Under the pieces are notes generated by a model. That model was not told where the DNA came from and did not search any database. It was given only the letters and a program-made list of their open reading frames with translations. A stretch of DNA of 64,000 nucleotides from NCBI GenBank assembly GCA_963809795.1, contig CAWELN010000020.1, positions 92,735-156,734 on the forward strand. Reading direction: 5' to 3'. Of the stretch, positions 17,155-26,082 are shown piece by piece; position 1 is the first letter of the stretch; each line of letters opens with the position of its first letter. This DNA comes from DASUAS01 sp963809795 (GTDB lineage Bacteria; Actinomycetota; Acidimicrobiia; IMCC26256; DASPTH01). The position numbers were made by a program, and so were the translations under genes.

Positions 17155-17848
17155 CGAGCGCCACCGCCCGCCGCGCGAAGTCGGCGAACTCACGCGGGTG
17201 GGTGCGGTGCACGGTGTGGCCGGCGTCCTCGAACGACACGAGCGGCGCGTCGAGGATCGCCGCCAGCCGTGCCCCCGACTCGTAGTCCCACGGCGTCGTG
17301 TCGACGCTGCCACCGACCAGGCAGGGGACGCTCACGTCGGCGAAGTCGAACGGCGGCTCCTCGACGAAGGAGAAGTCGCGCGCCATCGACACGTCGTCGG
17401 CGGCGCGTTCGTCCGGCGTGCGCCGGGCCTGGCCCACGCTCCACCGCTTGAACATGGGCCCGAGCTCCGCCGATCGGCGCATCATCTCGTCGTAGTCGGG
17501 CCACCAGTCGGTCCACGGGACGGTGGGCTCGAAGATCGCGAGTGAGGCGACGAGGTCGGGCCGGCGTACCGCGGTCATGAGCCCGACGACGCTGCCGTAG
17601 CTGTGACCGACGACGGTCGCGCGCCGCCCGTCGAGCGCGGCGACGGCGTCGTCCGCCTGCTCGGCCAGCGACCGCGGCGGCGCATCCCCACGTGAGCGCC
17701 CCCAGCCCCGGCGGTCATAGGTGACCACGGTGTGCTCGGGGACGAGCTCGCGGACGACGCCGTCGAAGCTGGCGCCGGAGTCGAGGAGCCCGTGGATCAG
17801 CAGCACCACCGGGGCACCGGCGTCGCCGGGGTGTTCGACGACGTGCAC
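17147..17848 (-). CDS. Alpha/beta hydrolase (tandem paralogue 2)
   Basis: A 233-residue hydrolase closely related to its upstream neighbour. Motifs: VVLLIHGLLDSGASFDG, YDRRGWGRS, nucleophile VVGHSYGSVVGL (Ser about 98), and catalytic His in EDAGHTVHRTHPREFADFARR. The GTG start at 17848 shares a base with the TAG of the first paralogue (TAGTG), so translation is coupled. Epoxide hydrolase, haloalkane dehalogenase or esterase activity cannot be separated by eye. Confidence 0.84.
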   Translation of the reverse strand: MHVVEHPGDAGAPVVLLIHGLLDSGASFDGVVRELVPEHTVVTYDRRGWGRSRGDAPPRSLAEQADDAVAALDGRRATVVGHSYGSVVGLMTAVRRPDLVASLAIFEPTVPWTDWWPDYDEMMRRSAELGPMFKRWSVGQARRTPDERAADDVSMARDFSFVEEPPFDFADVSVPCLVGGSVDTTPWDYESGARLAAILDAPLVSFEDAGHTVHRTHPREFADFARRAVALAS

Positions 17849-18576
17849 TAGCCGTCGTCGTCCGCGAGGCCGGCGACGCGTCGGGCGAAGTCGGCGAACC
17901 CCTTCGGCTGCATGCGGTGCGCGGTGTGGCCCGCGTCGTCGATCACGACCAGTCCGCAGGCGAGCTCCTCGTGCAGGCGATCCGTGACCGCGACGCGCCA
18001 CCCCGGCGAGAGGCCCCCTCGCCCCACCAGCCGCGGTGCGGTGACGTCGCCGAACGTCAGTGGCGGCTGGGCGATGAAGGTCAGCTCCTCCGCCAACAAG
18101 GCCTGGTCGCGGGCGCGCTGCTCGGGCGTCGGTCGCGGCCGGCCTTCGAGCCCGGCCCGGAAGTGATCCTGCTCATCCGGCGACTGCTCGATGATCGTGT
18201 CCATCGTCGGCCACCAGCCCAGCCATTGCATCGACGGTTCGAAGACGCCCAACGCGGCAACGAGGTCGGGGCGCCGGACCGCGGCGAGCATCGCCACCGT
18301 CCCGCCATAGCTGTGGCCGACGACGGTCCCCCGCCGCTCCTGCATCACCGAGATCAGGTCCTCGGCGTGGTCGGCCAATGACGTCGCGGGCGCGGCGTCC
18401 GCCGAACGCGCCCACCCCCGCCGGTCGTAGGTCACGACCGTGTACTCGGGAGCCAGTGCTTCGACGACCCCTTCGAAGCTGAGGCTGGAGTCGAGCACGC
18501 CGTGCACGAGCACGATGACCCGGGCGTCGGGATCGTCGGCGCGGTGTTCGACGACGTGCAGGGCGGGATCCGACAT
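17848..18576 (-). CDS. Alpha/beta hydrolase (tandem paralogue 1)
   Basis: A 242-residue hydrolase, first of a tandem duplicated pair. Shared blocks with the second copy are HVVEH at the N-terminus, VLVHGVLDSSLSFEGVV, YDRRGWARS, VVGHSYGGTVAML and DDAGHTAHRMQPKGFADFARRV. Divergence elsewhere shows the duplication is old. ATG 18576 is supported by the strong alignment of both N-termini. No regulator is adjacent. Confidence 0.85.
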   Translation of the reverse strand: MSDPALHVVEHRADDPDARVIVLVHGVLDSSLSFEGVVEALAPEYTVVTYDRRGWARSADAAPATSLADHAEDLISVMQERRGTVVGHSYGGTVAMLAAVRRPDLVAALGVFEPSMQWLGWWPTMDTIIEQSPDEQDHFRAGLEGRPRPTPEQRARDQALLAEELTFIAQPPLTFGDVTAPRLVGRGGLSPGWRVAVTDRLHEELACGLVVIDDAGHTAHRMQPKGFADFARRVAGLADDDG

Positions 18577-18631
18577 GAGGTCGGGAGCCTAGGCACGGCG
18601 ACCAACGCGATCCCAGGAAGGTCGGCGCCCG

Positions 18632-19099
18632 TCAGCCCGGGATGGGGACGTCGGTACGCGGTGTGCGGTGCGGTTCGAGCGGGACGACGACGACCGGAAT
18701 CAGGGCGTGGTTGACGATCCGGTGCGCGGTGCCACCCAGGATCGCGCCACGAAGTCCGGTGTGGTGCGTACCCCCGATCACGATGAGATCGGCCTTGCGA
18801 TCGTCGGCGAGCCGCAGCAGGTCCGCCGCCGGGTCGCCGTTCACGAGCTCGGCGTCGTACTCCACCGAGGCGTCCCGCAGCGGCTGCGTCCACGGCCCGT
18901 ACAGCGCCGCCCGTGCCCGCTTGACGACGTCGTCGGTGTCGAGCTGCAACGCGGAGAGCTCGATCATCCACGTGCGAGCGATCACGTGCACGACCAGAAC
19001 TCTCGCACCCACGGCGGCGGCCAGTTCCGTGGCCCAGAGGCCGGCTCGCGCCGCGCCTTCCGTGCCATCCATGCCCAGCACGATCCGTTGCACACCCAT
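18632..19099 (-). CDS. Universal stress protein (UspA family)
   Basis: A 155-residue single-domain Usp. The first strand is RIVLGMDGTEGA, and the nucleotide loop is VIGGTHHTGLRGAILGGTAHRIV (key residues GTxHTG-x8-GT), followed by IPVVVVP. It binds ATP or a related nucleotide and helps survive stress. The ATG 19099 has GAGGGGTGCA just upstream. Stands alone between hydrolases and a divergent ATP pyrophosphatase gene. Confidence 0.87.
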   Translation of the reverse strand: MGVQRIVLGMDGTEGAARAGLWATELAAAVGARVLVVHVIARTWMIELSALQLDTDDVVKRARAALYGPWTQPLRDASVEYDAELVNGDPAADLLRLADDRKADLIVIGGTHHTGLRGAILGGTAHRIVNHALIPVVVVPLEPHRTPRTDVPIPG

Positions 19100-19194
19100 T
19101 GCACCCCTCGTTCCCGCGTGGCGTCGCCGACAACCGTTGCGATGCCGGCACGGCGCCTCGAACTCACCGGCCGCCAGTCTGGCATCCTGGCGCG

Positions 19195-19860
19195 GTGTCG
19201 GACCGCTCGTGGATGAGCTGGAGCAGCGGCAAGGACAGCGCGATGGCGCTACACGTCGCCCGCACCGAGCGCGACCTCGACGTCACCGCCCTCCTCGTCA
19301 CCATGAACGCCGAGGCCGATCGTGTCGCCATGCACGCGGTGCGCCGGGAGCTCCTCGCCGCGCAGGCCGCGCGCCTCGACGTTCCCCTCCACCTCGTCGA
19401 CATCCCCTCGCCGTGCCCGAACGACGTGTACGAGGCCGCGATGACCGGCGCCCTCGCCGTCGCCCGCGACGCAGGGGTCGAGCAGATGGTGTTCGGCGAC
19501 CTCTTCCTCGAGGACATACGTGACTACCGCGAAACCCGGTTCGCCGGCACCGGGATCACCCCGGTGTTCCCGCTGTGGGGGCGACCGACCGACCGACTGG
19601 CCCGCGACATGCTCGACACCGGGGTGCGCGCCGTGCTCACGTGCATCGATCCCACGGTGCTGGCGCCCGAGCTCGCCGGTCGCGCCTTCGACGAGTCCCT
19701 GCTCGCCGAGCTGCCGCCCGGTGTCGACCCGTGCGGCGAGCGGGGCGAGTTCCACACGTTCGTCTGGGACGGGCCGGGGTTCCGCGCGCCGATCGACATC
19801 GAGGTCGGCGAGGTGGTCGAGCGCGACGGGTTCGTGTTCTGCGACGTCGGCCTAGGGTGA
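19195..19860 (+). CDS. Dph6-like (diphthine--ammonia ligase family) ATP pyrophosphatase
   Basis: A 221-residue PP-loop enzyme. The PP-loop SWSSGKDSAMAL is at residues 9-20, with EADRVAMHAVRRELLAAQA, then VFGDLFLEDIRDYRE and the C-terminal CGERGEFHTFVWDGP motif seen in the archaeal/eukaryal Dph6 family. Bacterial members are not diphthamide enzymes; the substrate is unknown. GTG 19195 is chosen for its spacing of 6 nt from CATCCT. The stop TGA lies inside the duplicated GGTGACGGT that flanks the next repeat. Confidence 0.82.
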   Translation: MSDRSWMSWSSGKDSAMALHVARTERDLDVTALLVTMNAEADRVAMHAVRRELLAAQAARLDVPLHLVDIPSPCPNDVYEAAMTGALAVARDAGVEQMVFGDLFLEDIRDYRETRFAGTGITPVFPLWGRPTDRLARDMLDTGVRAVLTCIDPTVLAPELAGRAFDESLLAELPPGVDPCGERGEFHTFVWDGPGFRAPIDIEVGEVVERDGFVFCDVGLG

Positions 19861-19925
19861 CGGTCGATTCCGCTCCGCCGTCCCGCCCTCCGGGCACGGC
19901 TCCGCTGCATCTCGAAGGTGACGGT
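19856..19925 (-). repeat. Single 52-bp hairpin element flanked by 9-bp direct duplication
   Basis: GGTGACGGT occurs at 19856-19864, overlapping the TGA of the upstream gene, and again at 19917-19925. Between them is one copy of the same 52-bp core found twice at 17023-17154. On the plus strand it runs from CGATTCCGCTCC to CCGCTGCATCTC. This is the clearest case of one element plus a target-like duplication. It is inverted relative to the two flanking genes. Confidence 0.85.
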
Positions 19926-19939
19926 ATGGACGTGACCCG

Positions 19940-20416
19940 ATGGACGTGAACCAGGAGACCGTCGACTACGTCGCGGTGAGCCGCCTCCAGCACGCGTACG
20001 CCGACATCGCCACCCGGCGCGCCTGGCGTGAGCTCGACGAGATCTTCGTGCCCGACATCCCGATCGTCATCGATCTGCGCGACCGCGAGCCGTACCGCTT
20101 CGACAGCCGTGACGGGTTCAGGGAGTTCGTCAGCGCCGCCGTCGACCGCTTCGAGTTCTTCGAGTTCGTGCTGCTCAACACCCGCGTGTACCTCGAGCAC
20201 GACGGCGACCCCGACACCGCCGTCGCCCGCATGTACATGAGCGAGCTGCGCCAGGACCATGCCGAGCTCCGTTGGACCGCGGTGTACGGCGTGTACCACG
20301 ACCGCTTCCGCCGCATCGACGGGCGGTGGTGGTTCGTGTCCCGCAACTACTCGTCGCTGGGCCGGCCCGCCCGCGACATCGACACCTTCGACTTCCCGTC
20401 GCCCGAGCCGTTCTAG
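19940..20416 (+). CDS. SnoaL-like/NTF2-fold protein
   Basis: A 158-residue protein of the SnoaL-like 2 type (ketosteroid isomerase superfamily): VAVSRLQHAYADIATRRAWRELDEIF at the N-terminus, a middle strand FEFVLLNTRVYLE, and YGVYHDRFRRIDGRWWFVSRNY near the end. Such proteins act as isomerases, dehydratases or cyclases on ring substrates. ATGGACGTGA occurs twice (19926 and 19940); only the second gives an open frame. The stop shares CTAG with the convergent gene. Confidence 0.8.
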   Translation: MDVNQETVDYVAVSRLQHAYADIATRRAWRELDEIFVPDIPIVIDLRDREPYRFDSRDGFREFVSAAVDRFEFFEFVLLNTRVYLEHDGDPDTAVARMYMSELRQDHAELRWTAVYGVYHDRFRRIDGRWWFVSRNYSSLGRPARDIDTFDFPSPEPF

Positions 20417-21429
20417 GCCCGCGGAGACCCGAACGGGCCCGCGCGGGGGAAGGTGTTCGCCAGGGCGTCGAACACCGCCGGGAGCACGCGGTCGGCGAGC
20501 TCGCGGTTGGCCACGCCGATCCACGACACCGGCGTGGTGGTGTCGAGCGGGACGTCGAGCGGGGCGCCGTCGGTCCCGATCACCACGCAGCCGGCCTCCT
20601 CGAGGACGAGCGCGGTGCAGCAGTCGTAGGGATGGCACACCAGGGTGGCGGGGAGACCGAGGGTCCGCAGCGCGAGCGGTCGGACGTCCCCGAGCAGGCG
20701 GTCGTGACCCACGAGCAGCTCGTGGAACTGGCCACCGGTGGCGAGGTACTGGTCCTCGAAGATCGCGAGATCGGCGATGGCCGGCCGTCCGTGCAGCGCC
20801 TCCCACACCCGGCCCTCGAACTCCGCCACCAGGGTCTTGCCCGCGGGCAGGAAGCGGGCGAAGGAGGCGAACCCGTGCTCCAGCCCGGTGGCGGTCGACG
20901 GCGTCGCGCGCAACGGGCTGTGCGGTCCACCGGCCCGCCGCACGTCGGTACGGGTGCCGACGACGCCGCGTGGGCCACTGCCCCGGACGACGCTGTACCG
21001 GTCGCTCGCCCACTGCTTGGTCGGGGGCAGCTCGGTCATGACCGCGGCCACGACGTCGGCCAGTGATCCGCCGGCCGGCGCGATCGCGGCCAGGCTCCAC
21101 GCGGCGCGCTTGTCGTACATCAGCCCACGGGTCCCGTCGACGGTGTCGACGATGCAGGTCCACTGCGGATCGCCGTGCCCGAACGCCACGGGCTCGTCGA
21201 GCCCTTCCGACACCACCAGGACCGGTTCGCCCGCCGGCCAGTACTCCTCGAACCAGGGCAGCAGGACCGCGTCGCCGATGCGGTCGAGGCCGTAGCTCAC
21301 GTCGGCCGCGGTGCGCCCCACCACCTCGATGGACGTCGTGCGACCGGCGGCGCGGGCGGTGAGATAGGCCGCCAACACCCGATCCTGCAACGCGCAGAGC
21401 CGGCGGCGGAGCGCGTCGTGATCGGCCAT
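20413..21429 (-). CDS. Inositol monophosphatase family protein
   Basis: A 338-residue Mg-dependent phosphatase. The metal motif DTVDGTRGLMYDKR (normally DPxDGT) is near residue 88, an acidic VVSEG segment precedes it, and HPYDCCTALVLEEAGCVV is the C-terminal WDxAAG equivalent. It is longer than ordinary IMPases (about 260), with an insert around residues 140-250, so a specialised phosphatase is possible. An ATG three codons upstream also exists. Confidence 0.8.
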   Translation of the reverse strand: MADHDALRRRLCALQDRVLAAYLTARAAGRTTSIEVVGRTAADVSYGLDRIGDAVLLPWFEEYWPAGEPVLVVSEGLDEPVAFGHGDPQWTCIVDTVDGTRGLMYDKRAAWSLAAIAPAGGSLADVVAAVMTELPPTKQWASDRYSVVRGSGPRGVVGTRTDVRRAGGPHSPLRATPSTATGLEHGFASFARFLPAGKTLVAEFEGRVWEALHGRPAIADLAIFEDQYLATGGQFHELLVGHDRLLGDVRPLALRTLGLPATLVCHPYDCCTALVLEEAGCVVIGTDGAPLDVPLDTTTPVSWIGVANRELADRVLPAVFDALANTFPRAGPFGSPRA

Positions 21430-21489
21430 CGACCCCATCATCGCAGGACGCCGGCTCCGGGCCCGGAACCGATGTGACATCCTCTCCGC

Positions 21490-23178
21490 ATGGCTTCTGA
21501 CGCGCGTGATCTCCTCGTTCGCGGTGGCACGGTCGTCGACGGCACCGGCGGGGCGGGTTTCGCCGCCGACGTCCGGGTCCGAGACGGGCGCATCGCCCAG
21601 ATCGGCCGCGGTCTTGCCCCAGACGGCGAGCGGGAGCTCGACGCGTCCGGTGCGGTCGTCGCCCCCGGCTTCCTCGACCTGCACACCCATCTCGACCCGC
21701 AGGTGTTCTGGGACCCGGCGTGCGACCCGCAACCGCAGCACGGCGTCACCACCGCGCTGGTCGGCAACTGCTCGCTGTCGTTGTTCCCGGTCACCGACGA
21801 GCAGCGCATCCCGATCGCCGACATGTTCGCCTTCGTGGAGGACGTGCCACCCGACGCGCTCATCCACCACGTGCCGTGGACGTGGCACGACTACGCGGGG
21901 TACCGCGATGCCATCGACGCGCGCGGCGCCGGGGTCAACATCGCCGCGCTCATGGGCCATTCGCCGTTGCGCCTCGTCGTGATGGGCGACGACGCCTGGG
22001 AGCGTCCCGCCACGGCCGAGGAGTGCGGCCAGATGGCGGCCATCCTCGACGCCGCGATGGCCGCGGGCGCGTGGGGGCTCTCGACGTCGTTCTTCGACGA
22101 GGACCGCCGCGGGCGCAAGGTGCCGTCGCGCCACGCCGACGACATGGAGTTCGATGTGCTGCTCGACGTGCTGGCGGCGCGCCGCCGCGGGTTCGTGGAG
22201 TTCGTGCCCGATCTCCTGGGCACCGACGCCGAAGTCGGGATGCACCGCCTCGCCTCGCGCTGCGGCAAGCGTGGGATCCCACTGACGTGGACGGGGTTCA
22301 CCACCGCGCGGATGCAGCACTGGCTCGACCTCACCCGCCGGTACCGCGAGCAGGGCATGCAGGTCTGGCCCCAGCTCTCGCCCCGCAGCGTCGACTTCCG
22401 CGTCAACTGGGACAGCAGCATGATGTTCATGAGCATGGCCGAGGGCTGGCACCGGGTCGTGCAGGCCCGCGGGGCGGAGGCCAAGGCGGCGCTGCTGCGC
22501 GATCCACAGTGGCGCGCCACCGCCCGGAGCGAGTGGGACACGGTTGACCGGTCGATGTTCCCGAACACCCGCATCGAGCGCGCCCGGATCGTGGAGGCGA
22601 GCAACCCCGACGACGAGAAGTGGATCGGCAAGTCGCTGGCCGACCTCGTCGCCGCGCGTGGCGGTCACCCGTCGGACGTGTTCGCCGATTTCGTGCTGGC
22701 CAACGACTGCGCACCGGGCATCGTCGCCGTGGGGGTCGCGAACGCCGACGAGGACGAGGTGGCTCGCGGGCTGCTCGACGACAACGTGCTCATCAGCTCG
22801 TCGGACGCGGGCGCCCACGTGCAGATGCTGTGCGCGTCGGGCGACACGACCCTGCTCCTCACCCGCCACGTGCGCGACCGGGGCGACTTCACGCTCGAAC
22901 AGGCGATCCACGAGCTCACCGGCCGGCAGGCCGACGCGCTGGGGTTCCACGACCGCGGCGTGCTGACCGAGGGCACCGCCGCCGACCTCGTCGTGTTCGC
23001 GCTCGACGAGCTGCACTGGGACGACGACGTGTTCGTCGCCGACCTGCCGGACGGGTCCAAGCGGTTCCGCCGGCCCGAGGGTGGTTACCGTGCCACCGTC
23101 GTCGGCGGCGTGCCCGTGCAGGAGCACGGCGAGCTCACCGGCGCGCTGCCGGGCCGGGTGCTCGACGTCAACGGCTGA
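21490..23178 (+). CDS. D-aminoacylase/N-acyl-D-amino-acid deacylase-type amidohydrolase
   Basis: A 562-residue member of amidohydrolase family 3. It opens DLLVRGGTVVDGTGGAGF, with the metal motif GFLDLHTHLDPQ near residue 67, HGVTTALVGNCSLS, GLSTSFF, and the metal Asp in ISSSDAGAHVQM near 440; the C-terminus GTAADLVVFALDEL closes the beta-sandwich. Many actinobacterial relatives are annotated as D-aminoacylases without proof. The stop overlaps the convergent LLM gene by 11 bp (TCA-N5-TGA). Confidence 0.86.
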   Translation: MASDARDLLVRGGTVVDGTGGAGFAADVRVRDGRIAQIGRGLAPDGERELDASGAVVAPGFLDLHTHLDPQVFWDPACDPQPQHGVTTALVGNCSLSLFPVTDEQRIPIADMFAFVEDVPPDALIHHVPWTWHDYAGYRDAIDARGAGVNIAALMGHSPLRLVVMGDDAWERPATAEECGQMAAILDAAMAAGAWGLSTSFFDEDRRGRKVPSRHADDMEFDVLLDVLAARRRGFVEFVPDLLGTDAEVGMHRLASRCGKRGIPLTWTGFTTARMQHWLDLTRRYREQGMQVWPQLSPRSVDFRVNWDSSMMFMSMAEGWHRVVQARGAEAKAALLRDPQWRATARSEWDTVDRSMFPNTRIERARIVEASNPDDEKWIGKSLADLVAARGGHPSDVFADFVLANDCAPGIVAVGVANADEDEVARGLLDDNVLISSSDAGAHVQMLCASGDTTLLLTRHVRDRGDFTLEQAIHELTGRQADALGFHDRGVLTEGTAADLVVFALDELHWDDDVFVADLPDGSKRFRRPEGGYRATVVGGVPVQEHGELTGALPGRVLDVNG

Positions 23179-24208
23179 CCGCGGACGCGCCGTAGGCGTC
23201 GACCACCGGCGCCAGCTCGGTGGGGTTCGCGCCGTGGAGGATCACGCCGTCGCAGCCCAGCGCGAACTGGTTGCGCACCGCGGCCACGCACTGCTCCGGT
23301 GAGCCTGCCGCCATCGGGGCGAGCCAATCGGCGGGGATCAGCGTGGCGATGTGCTCGAGCTGCTCGGTCGTCGCGACGCCGTCGATCGCGCCCTGGAAGT
23401 TGGCGACGAGGTCGTCGGCCCGGAACCGCTCGAGCACCGCGGGATCCCATCCGTTGGTGCGGACCAGCAGGTCGCCGTAGCCCTGGAGGTAGGTCGCCAG
23501 GCGCCCGACGGTCTTCTTCAGCCGGAGGTCCGGGGCGATGTGGTCGCCCACGGTGGCGAAGCACGACCACACCTTCACCCGGTCGGGATCACGGCCGGCC
23601 TGCTCCGCCGCCTCCTTGACCGTGCGCACGCACCGCGCGGTGGTCTCGTCGGTGAAGAAGGTGTGGAGCACGACCTGGTCGAAGGCACGGCCGCCGAGCG
23701 CGAGCGAGTTGGGCCCGAACGCGACCAACCCGAGTGGGACGTCGATCGGCGCGATCCCGAGGTTGAGGTAGGGCCACGTCCCGGCCGGGCCGTCGTGGCC
23801 GAGGATCATCTCGCCCGCCCAGAGCCGGCGCATGATCCCCGCGAAGTCCTCCATCTGCGCGGTCGTCACGTGCGGGAGGCCCATGGCGTCGAACATCCGG
23901 TCGAAGCCCCGGCCGATGCCGAGCGTGAAGCGGCCGCCGGTGAGGCTGTGCATCGTGCTGGCGTACGCCGCGAGCACCGTCGGGTGGCGGGTGTTGTGGT
24001 TGGTCGCCGCGGTGGCGATGGCGATCTGCTCGCTCACCGCGCCCACCGCGCCCGACAGCGTGGCGGCCTCCTTCACGTTGAACCGCTCCGAGATGAACAC
24101 GTGCCCGAGGCCCATGGCCTCGCCGTCGCGGACTTCGTCGAGCAAGGCCCGCGTCGACGGCGGCGCACCGGCCAAGGTGTAGAAGCCGAGTTCCTCGAAG
24201 CGCGCCAT
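23168..24208 (-). CDS. LLM class (F420-dependent type) oxidoreductase
   Basis: A 346-residue luciferase-like TIM-barrel enzyme. Visible family blocks are VFISERFNVKEA, IAIATAATNHNTRHP, LTGGRFTLGIGRGFDRMFDAMG and TTAQMEDFAGIMRRLWAGE. In actinobacteria these usually use F420 and act on hydroxy- or keto-lipids, sugars or redox dyes. A TAGAGG box and GAGGGG lie upstream of ATG 24208. Divergent from an esterase gene with only 25 bp between starts. Confidence 0.86.
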   Translation of the reverse strand: MARFEELGFYTLAGAPPSTRALLDEVRDGEAMGLGHVFISERFNVKEAATLSGAVGAVSEQIAIATAATNHNTRHPTVLAAYASTMHSLTGGRFTLGIGRGFDRMFDAMGLPHVTTAQMEDFAGIMRRLWAGEMILGHDGPAGTWPYLNLGIAPIDVPLGLVAFGPNSLALGGRAFDQVVLHTFFTDETTARCVRTVKEAAEQAGRDPDRVKVWSCFATVGDHIAPDLRLKKTVGRLATYLQGYGDLLVRTNGWDPAVLERFRADDLVANFQGAIDGVATTEQLEHIATLIPADWLAPMAAGSPEQCVAAVRNQFALGCDGVILHGANPTELAPVVDAYGASAVSR

Positions 24209-24217
24209 CGCACGTCC

Positions 24218-24227
24218 CCTCTACGAT
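24218..24227. promoter_or_regulatory. Head-to-head -10 boxes between LLM and esterase genes
   Basis: CCTCTACGAT contains TACGAT (24222-24227), 6 nt before ATG 24234, and TAGAGG on the minus strand (24223-24218), 9 nt before ATG 24208. The hexamers share TA at 24222-24223. Confidence 0.5.
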
Positions 24228-24233
24228 CCGGGT

Positions 24234-25217
24234 ATGGCCGAGCATCCTCCCACATCCGTCTACACCTTTGACCCCGAGCTCGCCGACTTCGCGGCCGTCG
24301 CGGTGAACCCGCCACCGGAGAGCGCGGAGGCGGCGAGGGAGCTCTCGCGCTCGTACCTCGACGCGATGAACGCCGACGTCGACACGGCGGGTCTCGACAT
24401 CGACGACCGCCGCATCCCCGGGCCCGAGGGCGCGCCCGAGGTCACCGTGCGTGTCTACCGGCCGGCGGCCGCACAGGCGCCGGTGTCGGTGCCGGTGCCG
24501 GCCATCCTCTACATCCACGGCGGCGGGTTCTTCGTCGGCAGCATCGACACCGAGCACATGGGGTCGACCGCACTGGCGCGCCAGCTCGGGGTGGTCGTGG
24601 TCTCGGTCGACTACCGGTTGGCGCCCGAGCATCCGTTCCCTGCCGGGATCGAGGACTGCTACGCCGCGCTGGTGTGGCTGCACGACCACGCCGACGAGCT
24701 CGGCGTCGACACCGCCCGGATCGCGGTCAACGGCGGGAGCGCCGGCGGCGGGCTCGCGGCGGGGCTGGCGCTGCTCGCACGCGACCGGGGCGGCCCGCGC
24801 CTGTGCTTCCAGTACCTCGGGATCCCCGAGCTCGACGACCGGCTCGACACGCCCAGCATGCACCGCTTCCACGACACGCCCATGTGGGCTCGGCCCGCGG
24901 CGGAGAAGAGCTGGGAGTGGTACCTGGGCGACGCCCACGGCCGCGACGACGTGTCGCCCTACGCCGCCCCGGCGCGCGCCACCGACGTCGCCGGCCTCCC
25001 GCCGACGTACATCTCGACCATGGAGTACGACCCGCTGCGCGACGAGGGGATCCTGTACGCGCTCAAGCTGCTCGAAGCCGGCGTCTCGGTGGAGCTGCAC
25101 TCGTTCCCGGGCACCTTCCACGGCTCGGCGATCGTCACCGGTGCCGCGGTCAGCCGGCGCGCGACCGTCGAGAGCATGACGGTGTGGCGCCGCGCCCTCG
25201 GGCTGGACACCGGCTGA
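24234..25217 (+). CDS. HSL-family alpha/beta hydrolase (esterase/lipase)
   Basis: A 327-residue hormone-sensitive-lipase type esterase. The oxyanion motif ILYIHGGGFFVGS is near residue 95, with VVSVDYRLAPEHPFPA, the nucleophile VNGGSAGGGLAAGLA near 165 (GGSAGG is normally GDSAGG), the Asp in YDPLRDEG and the His in FPGTFHGS. Cytoplasmic. It starts leaderless, 6 nt after TACGAT. TauD follows with no gap, so they form an operon. Confidence 0.87.
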   Translation: MAEHPPTSVYTFDPELADFAAVAVNPPPESAEAARELSRSYLDAMNADVDTAGLDIDDRRIPGPEGAPEVTVRVYRPAAAQAPVSVPVPAILYIHGGGFFVGSIDTEHMGSTALARQLGVVVVSVDYRLAPEHPFPAGIEDCYAALVWLHDHADELGVDTARIAVNGGSAGGGLAAGLALLARDRGGPRLCFQYLGIPELDDRLDTPSMHRFHDTPMWARPAAEKSWEWYLGDAHGRDDVSPYAAPARATDVAGLPPTYISTMEYDPLRDEGILYALKLLEAGVSVELHSFPGTFHGSAIVTGAAVSRRATVESMTVWRRALGLDTG

Positions 25218-26045
25218 ATGGAGATCGTCGCGCTCGGCGACGCGCTCGGCGTCGAGGTCCGTGGTGTCGACCTGCACCGGGAGCTCGCGGCGGACCAGGT
25301 CGCTACGTTGCGGCGCGCCTTCGACCAACACCACCTGCTCCTGTTCCGTAGCGACATCGTGAGCGGTGACGAGCAGGTCCGCCTCTGCCGACACTTCGGC
25401 CCCATCGCGCCAGAACGGTCCGGCGAGTTCGGCTACATCTCGAACCGGCGTCCGGAGGGTGCGCTACGCGAGGGCGCATTGGCCTTCCACTCCGATTTTG
25501 CGTTCACCACCGAGCCCGTCCACGCGCTGTCGCTCCATGCACTCGAGGTACCGGCAGGCGGCGCACCGACGGTGTACGCCGACGCTCAGTGCGTACTCGA
25601 GCGGATGCCGGACGATCTGCGCACGCGTCTCGAATCGCGGTCGGTCGTGAACGTGTACGGGTTCAAGCTTCCGACCGACCGGCGGATGCGCGAGCGCGAC
25701 CTTCCAAGCGGATCCCCGATCGTCCTGCGACCGATGGTCGAAGCGCACCCGCGAACGGGCGCTGCCGTCCTCAACGTCAACGAGATGCACACCGATCGCG
25801 TCGTGGGGCTCACCGAGTCGGAGAGCGACGCGCTGCTCGCCGAGATCTATGACGTGCTCTACGGCGTCGGCAACACCTTCCGGCTCGACTGGCACGTCGG
25901 CGACCTCGCGGTGTGGGACAACCTCGCCCTGCAACACCACCGGCCCGACTTCCCGACCACGGAGGGTCGGACCATGCAACGGGTCTGCATCAACCCCAAG
26001 ACCGCGGAGCAACTGGTACCGAACCTCGCCGAGCTCCTGGCGTGA
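25218..26045 (+). CDS. TauD/TfdA family Fe(II)/2-oxoglutarate dioxygenase
   Basis: A 275-residue dioxygenase with the complete facial triad: HSDF (about residue 91-93) and the distal His in LQHHRPDF (about 236), plus the 2-oxoglutarate Arg in TMQRVCI. It hydroxylates an unactivated carbon, in taurine, 2,4-D, alkylsulfates or a similar acid. The ATG follows directly after the esterase TGA. GC is slightly lower at third positions than in its neighbours. Confidence 0.86.
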   Translation: MEIVALGDALGVEVRGVDLHRELAADQVATLRRAFDQHHLLLFRSDIVSGDEQVRLCRHFGPIAPERSGEFGYISNRRPEGALREGALAFHSDFAFTTEPVHALSLHALEVPAGGAPTVYADAQCVLERMPDDLRTRLESRSVVNVYGFKLPTDRRMRERDLPSGSPIVLRPMVEAHPRTGAAVLNVNEMHTDRVVGLTESESDALLAEIYDVLYGVGNTFRLDWHVGDLAVWDNLALQHHRPDFPTTEGRTMQRVCINPKTAEQLVPNLAELLA

Positions 26046-26082
26046 ACCGCGCGTGCAGGCGATCAGCGTGGCTGACCGCGTG

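Noticed and set aside
2883..19925. CRISPR array for the short repeats
   Set aside because: Repeats are in pairs at separate loci, with no unique spacers of constant length and no cas genes.
20413..23127. A 904-residue minus-strand open frame across the IMPase and amidohydrolase genes
   Set aside because: Only the IMPase part has protein-like sequence; the rest is an antisense shadow of the amidohydrolase gene, a normal effect of high GC.
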